Source: Thermotalea metallivorans
GTDB taxonomy: Bacteria > Bacillota > Clostridia > Peptostreptococcales > Thermotaleaceae
NCBI RefSeq assembly: GCF_001562415.1
Contig: NZ_LOEE01000047.1
Coordinates: forward strand, 1-53,201
Direction of reading: 5' to 3'
Length of the DNA stretch: 53,201 nucleotides
Shown: in pieces, positions 25,629 to 34,212 of the stretch
Numbering within the stretch: position 1 is the first letter of the stretch
How the letters are laid out: every line of letters begins with the position of its first letter
The notes under the pieces: generated by a model
What the model was told of the DNA's origin: nothing
Database searches by the model: none
What the model saw: the letters and a program-made list of their open reading frames with translations, nothing else
Program-made: the position numbers and the translations under genes

Positions 25629-26882
25629 TTACAACTTCTTTTTTCTTCCCATCAAAATATGTACCGTAGGATTCGCAAGGACTTTTTCAGCCACCCAATA
25701 AATATCATCCATTTGAATATGGTCCAGCTCCTCCATATCCTCTACAAATGCATCAATTTTTTTGCCTGTGATTTTCTGATGCAATACATAATGGCCTAGC
25801 CCCTCTGAATCTTCTAGGATAGATGCAACGGCTGTCTTCATTACCTTTTTCATATGGGTAATATTTTGCTTATCCAGATGAATTTCCCGTCCTTTTATTT
25901 TTGCTATACAGTCTTCTATGATTTTTTTTGCCTCCCAAATATCTTCCTCCCCTACAGCCGTATAGATATACAGGGTTTTGATGCCTTCGGTAGCATCTAA
26001 TTCCGAATAGATATCATAGGATAGACCTTTTTCTTCCCGAAGGGCTTTAAAAAGGATAGAATTTGCACTTTCTCCTAATTTATAATTGAGAATTTCCAAA
26101 GCCAGTTCTTCTTTGCGGGTAAGTCCATAAAAAGTATAAAGATAAATTAAAGTATTCTGCTCTATATTGCTTTTATAAGACTTTTTTTCCACAGGACGAT
26201 TTTTTTCCACAACAATCTGCTGTGGAGCCCCTTCTTTTTTACGCCAATTCCCAAAATATTTTTCAACCAATATTCTTAAGGTATCATGGTCATAGGGAGA
26301 TACCACGCTGATGATACACCGATTAGGAATATAGTGGGTATGATAAAAAGCTTCCAATTGATTTTTTGTAAATCTCCTGATGGTATCTTCAGTACCAATG
26401 ACATCATAACGCAAAGGACTATGAGTAAAAGCAATTTCATTTACTTTTTGATAGGAATACTGTTCCACATCATCCAAATTCGTCTTTATCTCCGTTAAAA
26501 TCACCCTTCTTTCCTTTTCCATTTCTTTCTCGGGAAATGTAGGGTTGGTGATTAGATCTGACAACAACTCCACAGAAGACTCCAATTCCTCAGCCAAAGC
26601 CGTAATTGAAAACACAGTGGAAACATAGTCGGTGTATGCATTATACGATCCTGCCCGTTCTTCCAGGGCTTGATTTATCTGATGATTGTTCCTCTTTTTT
26701 GTACCCTGAAAAAGCATATGCTCGATAAAATGACAAATTCCTTTTTCTTCTATATTCTCATACATGGCTCCTATCCTTATGCCAACGTGAAAGGAAAAAA
26801 TCCTTGTATCTTTTTTTATGGAAATAAGCTGAATACCATTCTCCAGTGTCTGTTCCATGCTATTAAATATTTCTTTTTTCAT
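25629..26882 (-). CDS. M16 family zinc metallopeptidase
   Basis: The 417-residue protein is a processing-peptidase-like M16B enzyme with the inverted zinc motif HFIEH in GICHFIEHMLFQGTKKRN (about residues 51-68). The distal glutamate lies in the usual EKER-VILTEI stretch about 75 residues on. The second half (about 180-400) is the partner M16 domain (SVVSPYDHDTLRILVEKYFG, KLGESANSILFKALREEKGL, YDIYSELD). Length matches the PqqL/YmxG-type Firmicute enzymes (about 410-420) such as B. subtilis MlpA. No signal peptide is seen. It degrades or processes peptides in the cytosol; the target is unknown. AGGAG precedes the ATG. Often the gene lies by pnp or dapB; that neighbourhood is absent here. Confidence 0.88.
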   Translation of the reverse strand: MKKEIFNSMEQTLENGIQLISIKKDTRIFSFHVGIRIGAMYENIEEKGICHFIEHMLFQGTKKRNNHQINQALEERAGSYNAYTDYVSTVFSITALAEELESSVELLSDLITNPTFPEKEMEKERRVILTEIKTNLDDVEQYSYQKVNEIAFTHSPLRYDVIGTEDTIRRFTKNQLEAFYHTHYIPNRCIISVVSPYDHDTLRILVEKYFGNWRKKEGAPQQIVVEKNRPVEKKSYKSNIEQNTLIYLYTFYGLTRKEELALEILNYKLGESANSILFKALREEKGLSYDIYSELDATEGIKTLYIYTAVGEEDIWEAKKIIEDCIAKIKGREIHLDKQNITHMKKVMKTAVASILEDSEGLGHYVLHQKITGKKIDAFVEDMEELDHIQMDDIYWVAEKVLANPTVHILMGRKKKL

Positions 26883-26933
26883 GATCTCGTACTCCTAATC
26901 ATAGTCTTTTTTTCATCGCATCCACTTATTATT

Positions 26934-27058
26934 ATAACAAAGTCTTCCGTTGGAAGATTAATAAGGAAGACTTTATTGAAATACATGCCGGGAATCATAA
27001 CTTATCCACAATTTATGAAAATGAAAGTACATCAATTCCTATGTGTTGTAAAAAAAAG
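26934..27058 (+). repeat. structured intergenic repeat element, copy A
   Basis: This roughly 125-base sequence is repeated at 47726-47844 with about 75-80 percent identity. It contains a hairpin TCTTCC-GTT-GGAAGA (26943-26957), a second GGAAGACTTT (26965-26974) that could replace the first pairing partner, a long-range stem ATACAT (26981-26986) with ATGTGT (27041-27046), and the DnaA box TTATCCACA (27002-27010). Differences between copies keep the pairing on the plus strand (CTTCC/GGAAG here, TTTCC/GGAAA in copy B). It lies between divergent genes, 90 bases before the DUF3810 gene. No open reading frame of note. I do not recognise the family. Confidence 0.7.
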
Positions 27059-27147
27059 TTTTTGTAGGCATAGAAACCCTATATGATTCCACGGTATGTA
27101 AGATATACTATAAATAGAAATCTATTCGATGAAAGGCTGGGACATTC

Positions 27148-28278
27148 GTGGGGCAAACAAAGTTTTTTCGCAAATCCATAGCAATCATCTTATTTCCCTG
27201 TGCATGGTTATTGTCTTGGTTATCCTCCTTTTATCCTTCCGCTGTAGAACAAATCTATGCCTCCGGAATTTATAAAATTATCGGGCAGTTCTTAAGCCGC
27301 ATTACAGGAATATTTCCTTTCTCTCTAATGGAGGTGTCCATAATATTGCTGTTTTTTTCTACTGTCGGCATTCTTCTCTACGGCTTTGTGCACATCACAA
27401 GATATAAAGGAATTCAAAAAAGAACGATGTTGCGGATTTTCACCAGTATTCTATCTTTTTTCTGTATTGCCTATTTTATCTTCATCACCCTATGGGGGAT
27501 GAATTATCATCGTCTCCCCTTCGCAAGCATCGCTAATTTACACATTAGACCCGCCTCTGTCGTGGAATTAAGGGAATTGTGCAAAAACCTAATCATCCGG
27601 GCCAACTTCCTTCGTACACTGGTTGATGAAAATGGGCAGGGTGTGATGTACATAGCAAAAGGGCATAAAGACGTGTTTTTCAGGGCTGCAAAAGGTTATG
27701 AAAATGCCTCCGCCATTTATCCTGAACTTGACGGGAAATATGGCAGACCGAAGGGTATACTGTTTTCGAATGTCATGTCGTATGCCGGCATTTCCGGCAT
27801 TTATTTTCCATTTACAGGTGAAGCCAACGTAAACACCGCTATTCCAGATTGTATGCTGCCAAGCACCACATGCCACGAAATGGCTCATCAGCGGGGCTTT
27901 GCCAGGGAAGACGAGGCCAATTACATTGCCTATCTTGCCTGCACCATGCACCCCGATGCAGATTTCCAATATTCAGGTATTCTGCTGGCCCTGATTCATT
28001 CTATGAATACCTTGTCTCTCCATGATCCGGAAAGCTACAAACAGCTAAAAGCCATGTACAGTCTAAGCCTTCAGCAGGATTTACTTCACTGGAATCAATT
28101 TTGGAAACGCTACGAAGGCCCTATTGAGCGCGCTGCTTCCAAGGCAAATGATGCCTATCTAAAATCAAATCTGCAAGAAGATGGCGTCCATAGCTATGGA
28201 AGGATGGTGGATCTGTTATTGGCCGAATATCGTACTGCAAAGGACAAGTCATCTAAAAAATTGTGCCAATCCCCGTAA
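27148..28278 (+). CDS. DUF3810 family membrane protein with zinc-metallopeptidase-like motif
   Basis: The 376-residue protein has three hydrophobic segments in its first 120 residues (about 10-27, 60-80, 97-115). A large outward-facing domain then carries TTCHEMAHQRGFAREDEANY, a HExxH-type zinc site with a downstream Glu. ILFSNVMSYAGISGIYFPFT and TGEANVNTAIPDCMLPSTTC precede it, as in DUF3810 proteins. The family is predicted to be membrane-bound peptidases; no substrate is known. The start is GTG 27148 with AAAGG upstream. The 3' end overlaps the NlpC/P60 gene on the other strand by 26 bases. Copy A of the structured repeat lies in its upstream region. Confidence 0.85.
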   Translation: MGQTKFFRKSIAIILFPCAWLLSWLSSFYPSAVEQIYASGIYKIIGQFLSRITGIFPFSLMEVSIILLFFSTVGILLYGFVHITRYKGIQKRTMLRIFTSILSFFCIAYFIFITLWGMNYHRLPFASIANLHIRPASVVELRELCKNLIIRANFLRTLVDENGQGVMYIAKGHKDVFFRAAKGYENASAIYPELDGKYGRPKGILFSNVMSYAGISGIYFPFTGEANVNTAIPDCMLPSTTCHEMAHQRGFAREDEANYIAYLACTMHPDADFQYSGILLALIHSMNTLSLHDPESYKQLKAMYSLSLQQDLLHWNQFWKRYEGPIERAASKANDAYLKSNLQEDGVHSYGRMVDLLLAEYRTAKDKSSKKLCQSP

Positions 28279-29077
28279 TATTTTTTGCTAAGTCCTCCCG
28301 ATAATCTCCATGTGCCGGATTCAGGCTATTGATCACAACGCTGCCTTCCCTTCCCGTGGCATGGACATAGCGATCATCTCCTATATACATAGCCACATGT
28401 CCAGGAAAAAACAGCAGGTCTCCGGGCTTCATGTCCTCCCTCTCTATTTTTCGCATATACTCCTCTTTGAGGACAGCATCTCGGTAAATGATGATCCCGT
28501 TCAGCATATAAGCCATGGAACAAAGACCCGAACAGTCTATCCCCATGGGACTCTTTCCCCCCCATCGGTACTGAGTGCCAAGATAGGAAAGGGCCATATC
28601 TACCAAATTTTCCCTCAATTGATTCTCATGGTTTTGGGGAGATATTTTTTCCATTTTCCTTACAAAGTTCTTTCTTATCCATCCTTTCCGTCCATAAGGG
28701 AGGATGACTTGAATCCAGTCTTTTTCAATTTTATCCTCTACTTGAACCAATGCTCCCCTTGTCAAAAAGGCCACAGGGTAAGTTGCATATTTGGGCTCTG
28801 CCATCACATCTGCCATGGCGTATATGAGAAAATGGTTCGCCTTTTCCTTCCACCGTAAAGCCTCTTCACGATCGATGAGCAAATGATCCTTATGCATGTA
28901 CCCATAATAGTCATAGTGGGTTTTTACATAAAGCCAGCCATCCTTTGCTTCCCCTTTGATTTGCACCACCATTCCGAATAGTCCCTCATCGGCCTGCTCG
29001 CTTTGAAAATGGGGGTCTTTCATCACAGGAACAAGGGTGTTCCTTATAATAGCCCATTCATTAACAAAACCAGTCAT
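28253..29077 (-). CDS. NlpC/P60 family cysteine peptidase with SH3-like domains
   Basis: 274 residues. Two SH3-like segments come first (about 15-70 with WLYVKTHYDYYGYMHKDHLL, and 85-140 with ALVQVEDKIEKDWIQVILPY). The NlpC/P60 domain (about 150-274) has YLGTQYRWGGKSPMGIDCSG with catalytic Cys, PGHVAMYIGDDRYVHATG with catalytic His, and a downstream polar residue. The layout is that of YkfC-type gamma-D-glutamyl-L-diamino-acid peptidases, which trim peptidoglycan peptides. No signal peptide is apparent, as in cytosolic recycling enzymes. AGGAGG lies ten bases before the ATG. The stop lies inside the 3' end of the convergent DUF3810 gene. Confidence 0.88.
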   Translation of the reverse strand: MTGFVNEWAIIRNTLVPVMKDPHFQSEQADEGLFGMVVQIKGEAKDGWLYVKTHYDYYGYMHKDHLLIDREEALRWKEKANHFLIYAMADVMAEPKYATYPVAFLTRGALVQVEDKIEKDWIQVILPYGRKGWIRKNFVRKMEKISPQNHENQLRENLVDMALSYLGTQYRWGGKSPMGIDCSGLCSMAYMLNGIIIYRDAVLKEEYMRKIEREDMKPGDLLFFPGHVAMYIGDDRYVHATGREGSVVINSLNPAHGDYREDLAKNITGIGTIF

Positions 29078-29255
29078 ATTGCCATAGCCTCCTCTATACG
29101 TGAAAAAGTGAATTTTAACACCCGTAAAACTGTCGAAACAGTGCGGCTTCTCTCCCGATATTCTCAGAAAATCCCTTGTATCCTCATTTCTTTGTAAAAT
29201 AATAATTTCTATAAATGTTCCAATGTTCCTTCAAAAATAGGATGATTCAATGCGG

Positions 29256-29285
29256 AAAAACCTATGATTGTATTCCATCATAGGT
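29256..29285 (-). terminator. terminator of the amino-acid permease gene
   Basis: On the minus strand ACCTATGAT (29285-29277) pairs with ATCATAGGT (29268-29260) followed by TTTTCC. The first arm includes the stop codon of the permease gene. Confidence 0.7.
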
Positions 29286-30615
29286 CAAATTTCTTTTCTC
29301 TTGTCATATACATATACACGGGGAAACCAATCAACGTAATACCCAATCCGTAAAGGGCATTGGTTGTATCCGTAATCAATGTATTGATGGTGATATATAG
29401 TCCTCCGATAATTCCAATCAAAGGTACAATGGGATACAATGGCACCTCATATGGCCTTTCCATATTCTTGTGCTTCCTTCTTAGTATAAAAACACCGGCT
29501 ACAGCCATGGTGAAGAATATCCATAATACAAAGATTACTAGATTTGAGAGCATCTCAAAAGAACCTGAGAATACATAAAGGCATGCCAAAATTACTTCTA
29601 ATAAAAATGCATTGAAGGGTGTTGAAAACCTCTCATCAACTTTTCCAAAAAAATTGGCAAAAGGTAGCAATTTATCTTGTGCCATGGCAAAGGGAATACG
29701 AACACCTGTCATCAAATAACCATTTAATGCACCGAAAATAGATATTAAAATTCCTGCAGAGATTAAAGATGCTCCCGCAGTTCCAAACAATACCATAGCT
29801 GCATCGGAAGCTGGCTTGCTGGAAGCAATGACATCTTCTACCGGAATCACATGGATGATCGCCAAATTAATAAAAACATAGACCGCAATAATGGTTAGTA
29901 CACCTACAATGATGGATTTCGGCAGATCTTTTTTAGGGTTTTTTAATTCTCCGGCGATATTTCCAACGCCTACCCATCCATCATAGGCCCAAAGGGTTCC
30001 TAGAATCGCTGCCCCAAAGCCCGTAATCGTTTCTGCCCCCGTTGTAGACAGGGTAAAACTATTGGCGGTACCCTTGGCCAGTCCGTAAACAATAATAATA
30101 AATATAGGGATCAATTTTCCTATGGTAGATATAAATTGGATCTTGCTTCCCAGTTTGGTGGAAAGAATATTGCCAATCATAATGATAAAAATAATTCCAA
30201 TGGCCAGCAGTTTTTGCTGTAAATCAGTCATAGGAATAAAATATGTGGCCTGGGTTGCAAAAACAATAGCCAAAGCCGCTGCTGCACCCGGAACATATAT
30301 AACTGTTTGAACCCATCCAAACAGGAAGGCCCATTTCTCACCATATAACTCCTTTAAATAAACAAATACGCCCCCTGTTTTCGGTATAGCCGTTGCAATT
30401 TCCGCAATCGTCAATCCCGATGCCATCGTAATGACTCCCCCTGCAATCCAAGCCAATATTCCCATGAGGGGGGACCCGGCATTTTTAAACACAAAGGATG
30501 CTTTGAAAAATATTCCTGAACCGATGACAACCCCAATGACTACTGCAATGGCTTCAAATAACCCTATTTCTTTTTTTAATTCCTTTGATTCACTACTGCA
30601 TATTTTTGTTTCCAT
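29278..30615 (-). CDS. APC-family amino-acid permease under glycine riboswitch control
   Basis: About 445 residues with twelve predicted membrane helices. The first helix motif GVVIGSGIFFKASFVFKNAG is the APC/LAT substrate-binding GSGIF. ITMASGLTIAEIATAIPKTG and AYDGWVGVGNIAGELKNPKK are typical of the LAT-like subgroup (B. subtilis SteT, a serine/threonine exchanger). C-terminal part MTGVRIPFAMAQDKLLP. It should move small neutral amino acids across the cell membrane. ATG 30615 is favoured because AAAGG directly abuts the ATG at 30627. A glycine riboswitch with terminator lies upstream, which points to glycine (or alanine, serine) as a substrate or signal. Confidence 0.88.
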   Translation of the reverse strand: METKICSSESKELKKEIGLFEAIAVVIGVVIGSGIFFKASFVFKNAGSPLMGILAWIAGGVITMASGLTIAEIATAIPKTGGVFVYLKELYGEKWAFLFGWVQTVIYVPGAAAALAIVFATQATYFIPMTDLQQKLLAIGIIFIIMIGNILSTKLGSKIQFISTIGKLIPIFIIIVYGLAKGTANSFTLSTTGAETITGFGAAILGTLWAYDGWVGVGNIAGELKNPKKDLPKSIIVGVLTIIAVYVFINLAIIHVIPVEDVIASSKPASDAAMVLFGTAGASLISAGILISIFGALNGYLMTGVRIPFAMAQDKLLPFANFFGKVDERFSTPFNAFLLEVILACLYVFSGSFEMLSNLVIFVLWIFFTMAVAGVFILRRKHKNMERPYEVPLYPIVPLIGIIGGLYITINTLITDTTNALYGLGITLIGFPVYMYMTREKKFDL

Positions 30616-30720
30616 TCTTAGTTCCATCCTTTCTGTATTTTATTGTAGAGATTAGGTAGAATCATCGAAAAAAAACTTGCCTTATCCCTCCTTTCTCAAA
30701 CATATGGCAGATATGATATA

Positions 30721-30775
30721 CAAAAAAATACAGGACGTAAAACAGCATGAAAAATAAAGCTATTTTACGCCCTGT
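30721..30775 (-). terminator. regulatory terminator of the glycine riboswitch
   Basis: On the minus strand ACAGGGCGTAAAATAGC pairs with GCTGTTTTACGTCCTGT (arms 30759-30775 and 30730-30746) around a T-rich loop, followed by seven T. The first arm shares ACAGGG with the 3' strand of the aptamer, so ligand binding can decide which structure forms. Confidence 0.8.
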
Positions 30776-30850
30776 CCTTTTATCTGAAAGTTTCCCTAAC
30801 GCATCCCGTTAAGTTGCTCCTTTGATGCTACACAAGTAGTCTCTCCAGGG
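30771..30850 (-). promoter_or_regulatory. glycine riboswitch (single aptamer)
   Basis: The minus strand has GGAGAGA (30845-30839), CATCAAAGGAGCAAC and AAACTTTCAGATAAAAGGACAGGG, the conserved blocks of the glycine aptamer (GGAGAGA, CGAAGGGGCAA, CUCUCAGG-AAAAGGACAGAG). Only one aptamer is seen. The aptamer 3' strand overlaps a terminator stem, so glycine probably favours read-through into the permease, as in other ON switches of this class, though the single-aptamer form could act as OFF. An extended -10 (TGATACAAT) lies upstream at about 30861-30869. Confidence 0.85.
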
Positions 30851-31143
30851 GTGTGTCCAATTATTGTATCATACCTGAAAGCTTCGGAAATAAGCAAATA
30901 GCGCCGCTTATCCCTTTCTTCTACGGTTATCCGAAACGGATATCTCCAATAATTTTCATCCACCAATATGCACTTTTGCCTTTTTTATTTTAAATCCTAT
31001 CTTTTCAGCAGTCAACCGTAATTGTAAAGTATTAAGATATTTTAAAGAATTGCATATTGAAAATAGATCATCCCATTTTTCCATTGAGAGCAAATTTCAT
31101 TTTTGTTTTTGTCCCTATTTTTAAATTTTTTGTAACAAATTTA

Positions 31144-31172
31144 TTGACAAGCATATGGGATGCACATATAAT
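31144..31172 (+). promoter_or_regulatory. sigma-A promoter of the acn-icd-citrate synthase operon
   Basis: TTGACA (31144-31149) and TATAAT (31167-31172) are perfect consensus hexamers with a 17-base spacer. Transcription should start near 31179. A large palindrome overlaps the -10 and start, so the promoter is very likely strong but repressed. Confidence 0.88.
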
Positions 31173-31211
31173 TAATGTATAATTGTATACAATAATACAT
31201 TAATTATATGT
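31164..31211. promoter_or_regulatory. 48-bp near-perfect palindrome over the aconitase promoter (probable operator)
   Basis: From 31164 to 31211 the sequence equals its own reverse complement except for one symmetric pair. The centre, ATTGTATACAAT, is a perfect 12-bp palindrome of the TTGTATACAA type bound by some GntR-family repressors; flanking arms are TAATTAATGTAT and its mirror. It covers the -10, the start point and the first 30 bases of the leader. I read it as a repressor site, or two nested sites. The regulator is not encoded nearby. Confidence 0.7.
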
Positions 31212-31241
31212 AGAAGACGATCTGCAGAAAGGAGAATGCAC

Positions 31242-33173
31242 TTGGGAAAAAATATAATACTTAAAATTTTTGAAAAAAAGTTGTTGTCCGGGTCTTTACA
31301 GCCTGGAAATGAAATTTCTCTGAAGGTCAATCAGACCCTCACTCAAGATTCCACGGGCACCATGGTCTACTTGCAACTGGAAGCCATGGGAATAAAAGAT
31401 ATTCAAACAGACTTGTCTGTAGCTTACGTAGATCACAATACACTGCAAACGGGCTTTGAAAATGCCGATGATCATGCATTTATCAAGTCCGTGGCAGCCA
31501 AATACGGAATCATCTATTCGAAACCTGGGAACGGTATTTGTCATCAGCTCCATCTGGAGAGGTTTGCCAAGCCCGGCGATGTATTGATCGGTTCCGACAG
31601 CCATACCCCAACCTGCGGAGGCCTGGGCATGCTCAGTATAGGTGCTGGCGGTTTGGATGTAGCTGTAGCCATGGCAAAGGGATATTATTTTCTAAAGGTC
31701 CCTAAAATACTGAATATTGAGCTCAAAGGAAAGCTGAAACCTTGGGTGTCTGCTAAGGATGTCATATTGTATATATTAAAGGAGCTCACCGTCAAAGGGG
31801 GCGTAGGATATATGATTGAGTATTCCGGGGAAGGACTCCGCGAGTTATCCGTTACCGACAGGGCTACCATCGCCAATATGGGGGCTGAATTGGGCGCCAC
31901 CACTTCTATCTTTCCCAGTGATGAGATCACAAGGGATTTCTTGATCAGGCAGGGCAGAGAAAAAGATTTTATTCACTTGACAGCCGATGACGATGCCGAA
32001 TATGATAAAAAAATCGTTGTAAATTTGGAGGATATTTTCCCAATGGCTGCCATGCCCCACAGTCCGGATCATGTTGCCAAAGTAAAGGATATTCAAGGAA
32101 TCAAGGTGGACCAGGTAGCCATCGGAAGCTGTACCAATGCATCCTATACAGATTTGATGAAGGTGGCTAAAATCCTAAAAGGGAGAAAAGTCCATGAAGA
32201 TGTAAGTTTGGTGATCTCTCCAGGGTCAAGCAGTATACTGAAAATGCTGTCTGATCATGGGGCCCTGGGTGCTTTGATCGATGCCGGTGCCAGAATTTTA
32301 GAGGCTGCCTGCGGTCCTTGCATCGGGATGGGACAAGCTCCGAAATCCAGTGCCGTGTCCCTCAGAACCTTCAACCGGAATTTCCAAGGCAGGTGCGGCA
32401 CGGAAAATGCCCATGTATATTTGATAAGTCCCGAAACAGCGGCTGTTTCAGCAATTACAGGATATCTCACAGACCCTTCGTCCTTTGGTGATGTTCCCTT
32501 GGTGGAAATTCCTGAAAAATACCATGTATCGGATCACTATTTCGTGTACCCTAAGGAAGACAGGACCAATACAGAAATCATCATGGGCCCAAACATTAAG
32601 CCCTTCCCTGTCAACCAACCCTTAGGCCCTGTCTTAAGGGGGAAAATGCTGTTAAAAACCGGCGACCATGTAACCACAGACGATATTATGCCATCCCATG
32701 CCAGCTTGCTGCCCTATCGTTCCAATATACCGGAATTGTCCAAGCATTGTTTTGGCACACTGGTAAAAGATTTTCATGCAATTGCAAGAAAATATAACGG
32801 AGGATTTGTTGTGGGCGGTGAAAACTATGGTCAAGGTTCCAGCCGGGAGCACGCCGCATTGGTTCCCCTTTATCTCGGTGTCAAAGCTGTGATTGCCAAG
32901 TCCTTTGCAAGAATCCATAAGGCAAACTTGATTAATTCCGGCATTATTCCTCTTACTTTTATCGATAAGGAAGATTATGCATATTTTGATGCATTGGATG
33001 AACTGGAAATCAGAGACATCATCGGTGCTCTCGATGCTGGTTCCGAAATATCTTTATTCAACAAGACAAAGGGAATTGCTGTAAGGCTTCAATTTGAAGG
33101 CTCCAGAAGGGATGCGGATATCTTAAAGGCTGGAGGGTATTTAAACTACGCCAAACAATCCAATATTTCATAA
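31242..33173 (+). CDS. acn: aconitate hydratase
   Basis: The 643-residue enzyme converts citrate to isocitrate with a 4Fe-4S cluster. Cluster cysteines are in SHTPTCGGLG, AIGSCTNASY and AACGPCIGMG. The C-terminal swivel domain has GDHVTTDDIMPSH and GENYGQGSSREHAALVPLYL. The length of about 640 is that of the short mitochondrial-like aconitases common in clostridia, not the 850-900-residue AcnA or AcnB. The start is TTG 31242, seven bases after AAAGGAG; ATG 31236 is too close to the site. The mature start MGKNIILKIFEKKLL matches family N-termini. First gene of an operon, with icd 14 bases downstream. Confidence 0.93.
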   Translation: MGKNIILKIFEKKLLSGSLQPGNEISLKVNQTLTQDSTGTMVYLQLEAMGIKDIQTDLSVAYVDHNTLQTGFENADDHAFIKSVAAKYGIIYSKPGNGICHQLHLERFAKPGDVLIGSDSHTPTCGGLGMLSIGAGGLDVAVAMAKGYYFLKVPKILNIELKGKLKPWVSAKDVILYILKELTVKGGVGYMIEYSGEGLRELSVTDRATIANMGAELGATTSIFPSDEITRDFLIRQGREKDFIHLTADDDAEYDKKIVVNLEDIFPMAAMPHSPDHVAKVKDIQGIKVDQVAIGSCTNASYTDLMKVAKILKGRKVHEDVSLVISPGSSSILKMLSDHGALGALIDAGARILEAACGPCIGMGQAPKSSAVSLRTFNRNFQGRCGTENAHVYLISPETAAVSAITGYLTDPSSFGDVPLVEIPEKYHVSDHYFVYPKEDRTNTEIIMGPNIKPFPVNQPLGPVLRGKMLLKTGDHVTTDDIMPSHASLLPYRSNIPELSKHCFGTLVKDFHAIARKYNGGFVVGGENYGQGSSREHAALVPLYLGVKAVIAKSFARIHKANLINSGIIPLTFIDKEDYAYFDALDELEIRDIIGALDAGSEISLFNKTKGIAVRLQFEGSRRDADILKAGGYLNYAKQSNIS

Positions 33174-33187
33174 AGAAGGTGAATTCT

Positions 33188-34186
33188 ATGCATCAAGTCA
33201 CACTGATCCCTGGAGACGGCATAGGCCCTGAAGTGATAGAGGCCGCCAAAAACGTCATTGAAGCTGCCGGCGTTCAAATCGATTGGGATATTGTGAATGC
33301 CGGAGCAGATGTTTATGAAAATGAAGGAGTTCTTATCCCGGAAAGGGTTTTTGAAAGTATTGAAAAGAACAAAATTGCCTTGAAAGGACCTATCACAACG
33401 CCCATAGGCTGTGGGTTTCAAAGTATCAATGTATTGCTCAGAAAAAAATACGATCTCTTTTCCAATGTTCGTCCCGTAAAAACAATCCCCGGAATTAATG
33501 TTCCGTTTCAACATGTGGATCTTGTTATTTTTAGAGAGAATACCGAAGATCTCTATATGGGCTTAGAAAAAAAGATTTCTGAAGATGCAGCAGAAGCTGT
33601 AAAACGGATTACAAAAAAAGGTTCTACCCGGATTATTCGGGCAGCCTTTGATTATGCTGATAAAAATAACAAGACAAAAGTAGCCGTAGTCCACAAGGCA
33701 AATATTATGAAACTGACCGACGGATTGTTCCTTCAGTGTGCCAGGGAAATTGCCGAGGAATATCCTCATATTCATCTGCAGGAGGTCATCATAGACAATA
33801 TGTGCATGCAACTGGTAATGCATCCGTCCCAGTTTGAAGTAATCGTTACTACCAATCTGTACGGCGACATACTATCAGATCTGTGTGCTGGTCTGGTGGG
33901 CGGTCTAGGAGTAGTCCCGGGTGCAAATATAGGAGAAAATATGGCTGTATTTGAAGCTGTTCACGGCAGTGCCCCTGTCATTGCCGGGAAAAACATGGCC
34001 AACCCCACAGCCGTTATCTTATCTGGGGCTATGATGTTGGACTATCTAGGTGAAAGAGAAAAATCCCAAGTAATTTCTCAGGCTGTGACAGAAACGATTC
34101 GCCAAGGCAAATATCTGACAAAGGATTTAGGCGGTTCTGCCTCAACCACAGATATGACAAAGGCCATAATCGAAAATATGCTATGA
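33188..34186 (+). CDS. icd: NAD-type isocitrate dehydrogenase
   Basis: 332 residues: VTLIPGDGIGPEVIEAAKNV, GPITTPIGCGFQSINVLLRK, NVRPVKTIPG with substrate arginines, FRENTEDLYMGLE and YGDILSDLCAGLVGGLGVVP. EAVHGSAPVIAGKNMANPTA is the NAD-binding region. The short form is like mitochondrial IDH3 and Thermus-type homodimeric enzymes; HGSAP and a downstream lack of the NADP Lys-Tyr pair suit NAD use. It makes 2-oxoglutarate from isocitrate. ATG 33188 follows GAAGGTG. The stop overlaps the region of the next gene's possible ATG 34183. The isopropylmalate dehydrogenase family is the alternative, but the operon settles it. Confidence 0.9.
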   Translation: MHQVTLIPGDGIGPEVIEAAKNVIEAAGVQIDWDIVNAGADVYENEGVLIPERVFESIEKNKIALKGPITTPIGCGFQSINVLLRKKYDLFSNVRPVKTIPGINVPFQHVDLVIFRENTEDLYMGLEKKISEDAAEAVKRITKKGSTRIIRAAFDYADKNNKTKVAVVHKANIMKLTDGLFLQCAREIAEEYPHIHLQEVIIDNMCMQLVMHPSQFEVIVTTNLYGDILSDLCAGLVGGLGVVPGANIGENMAVFEAVHGSAPVIAGKNMANPTAVILSGAMMLDYLGEREKSQVISQAVTETIRQGKYLTKDLGGSASTTDMTKAIIENML

Positions 34187-34212
34187 AACTATACCATGAG
34201 GAGGGTCACCCA

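Noticed and set aside
30618-30668. A leader peptide (MILPNLYNKIQKGWN) just before the permease
   Set aside because: The nearest strong ribosome binding site is about 20 bases away from its ATG, too far, and no regulatory codon pattern is present.
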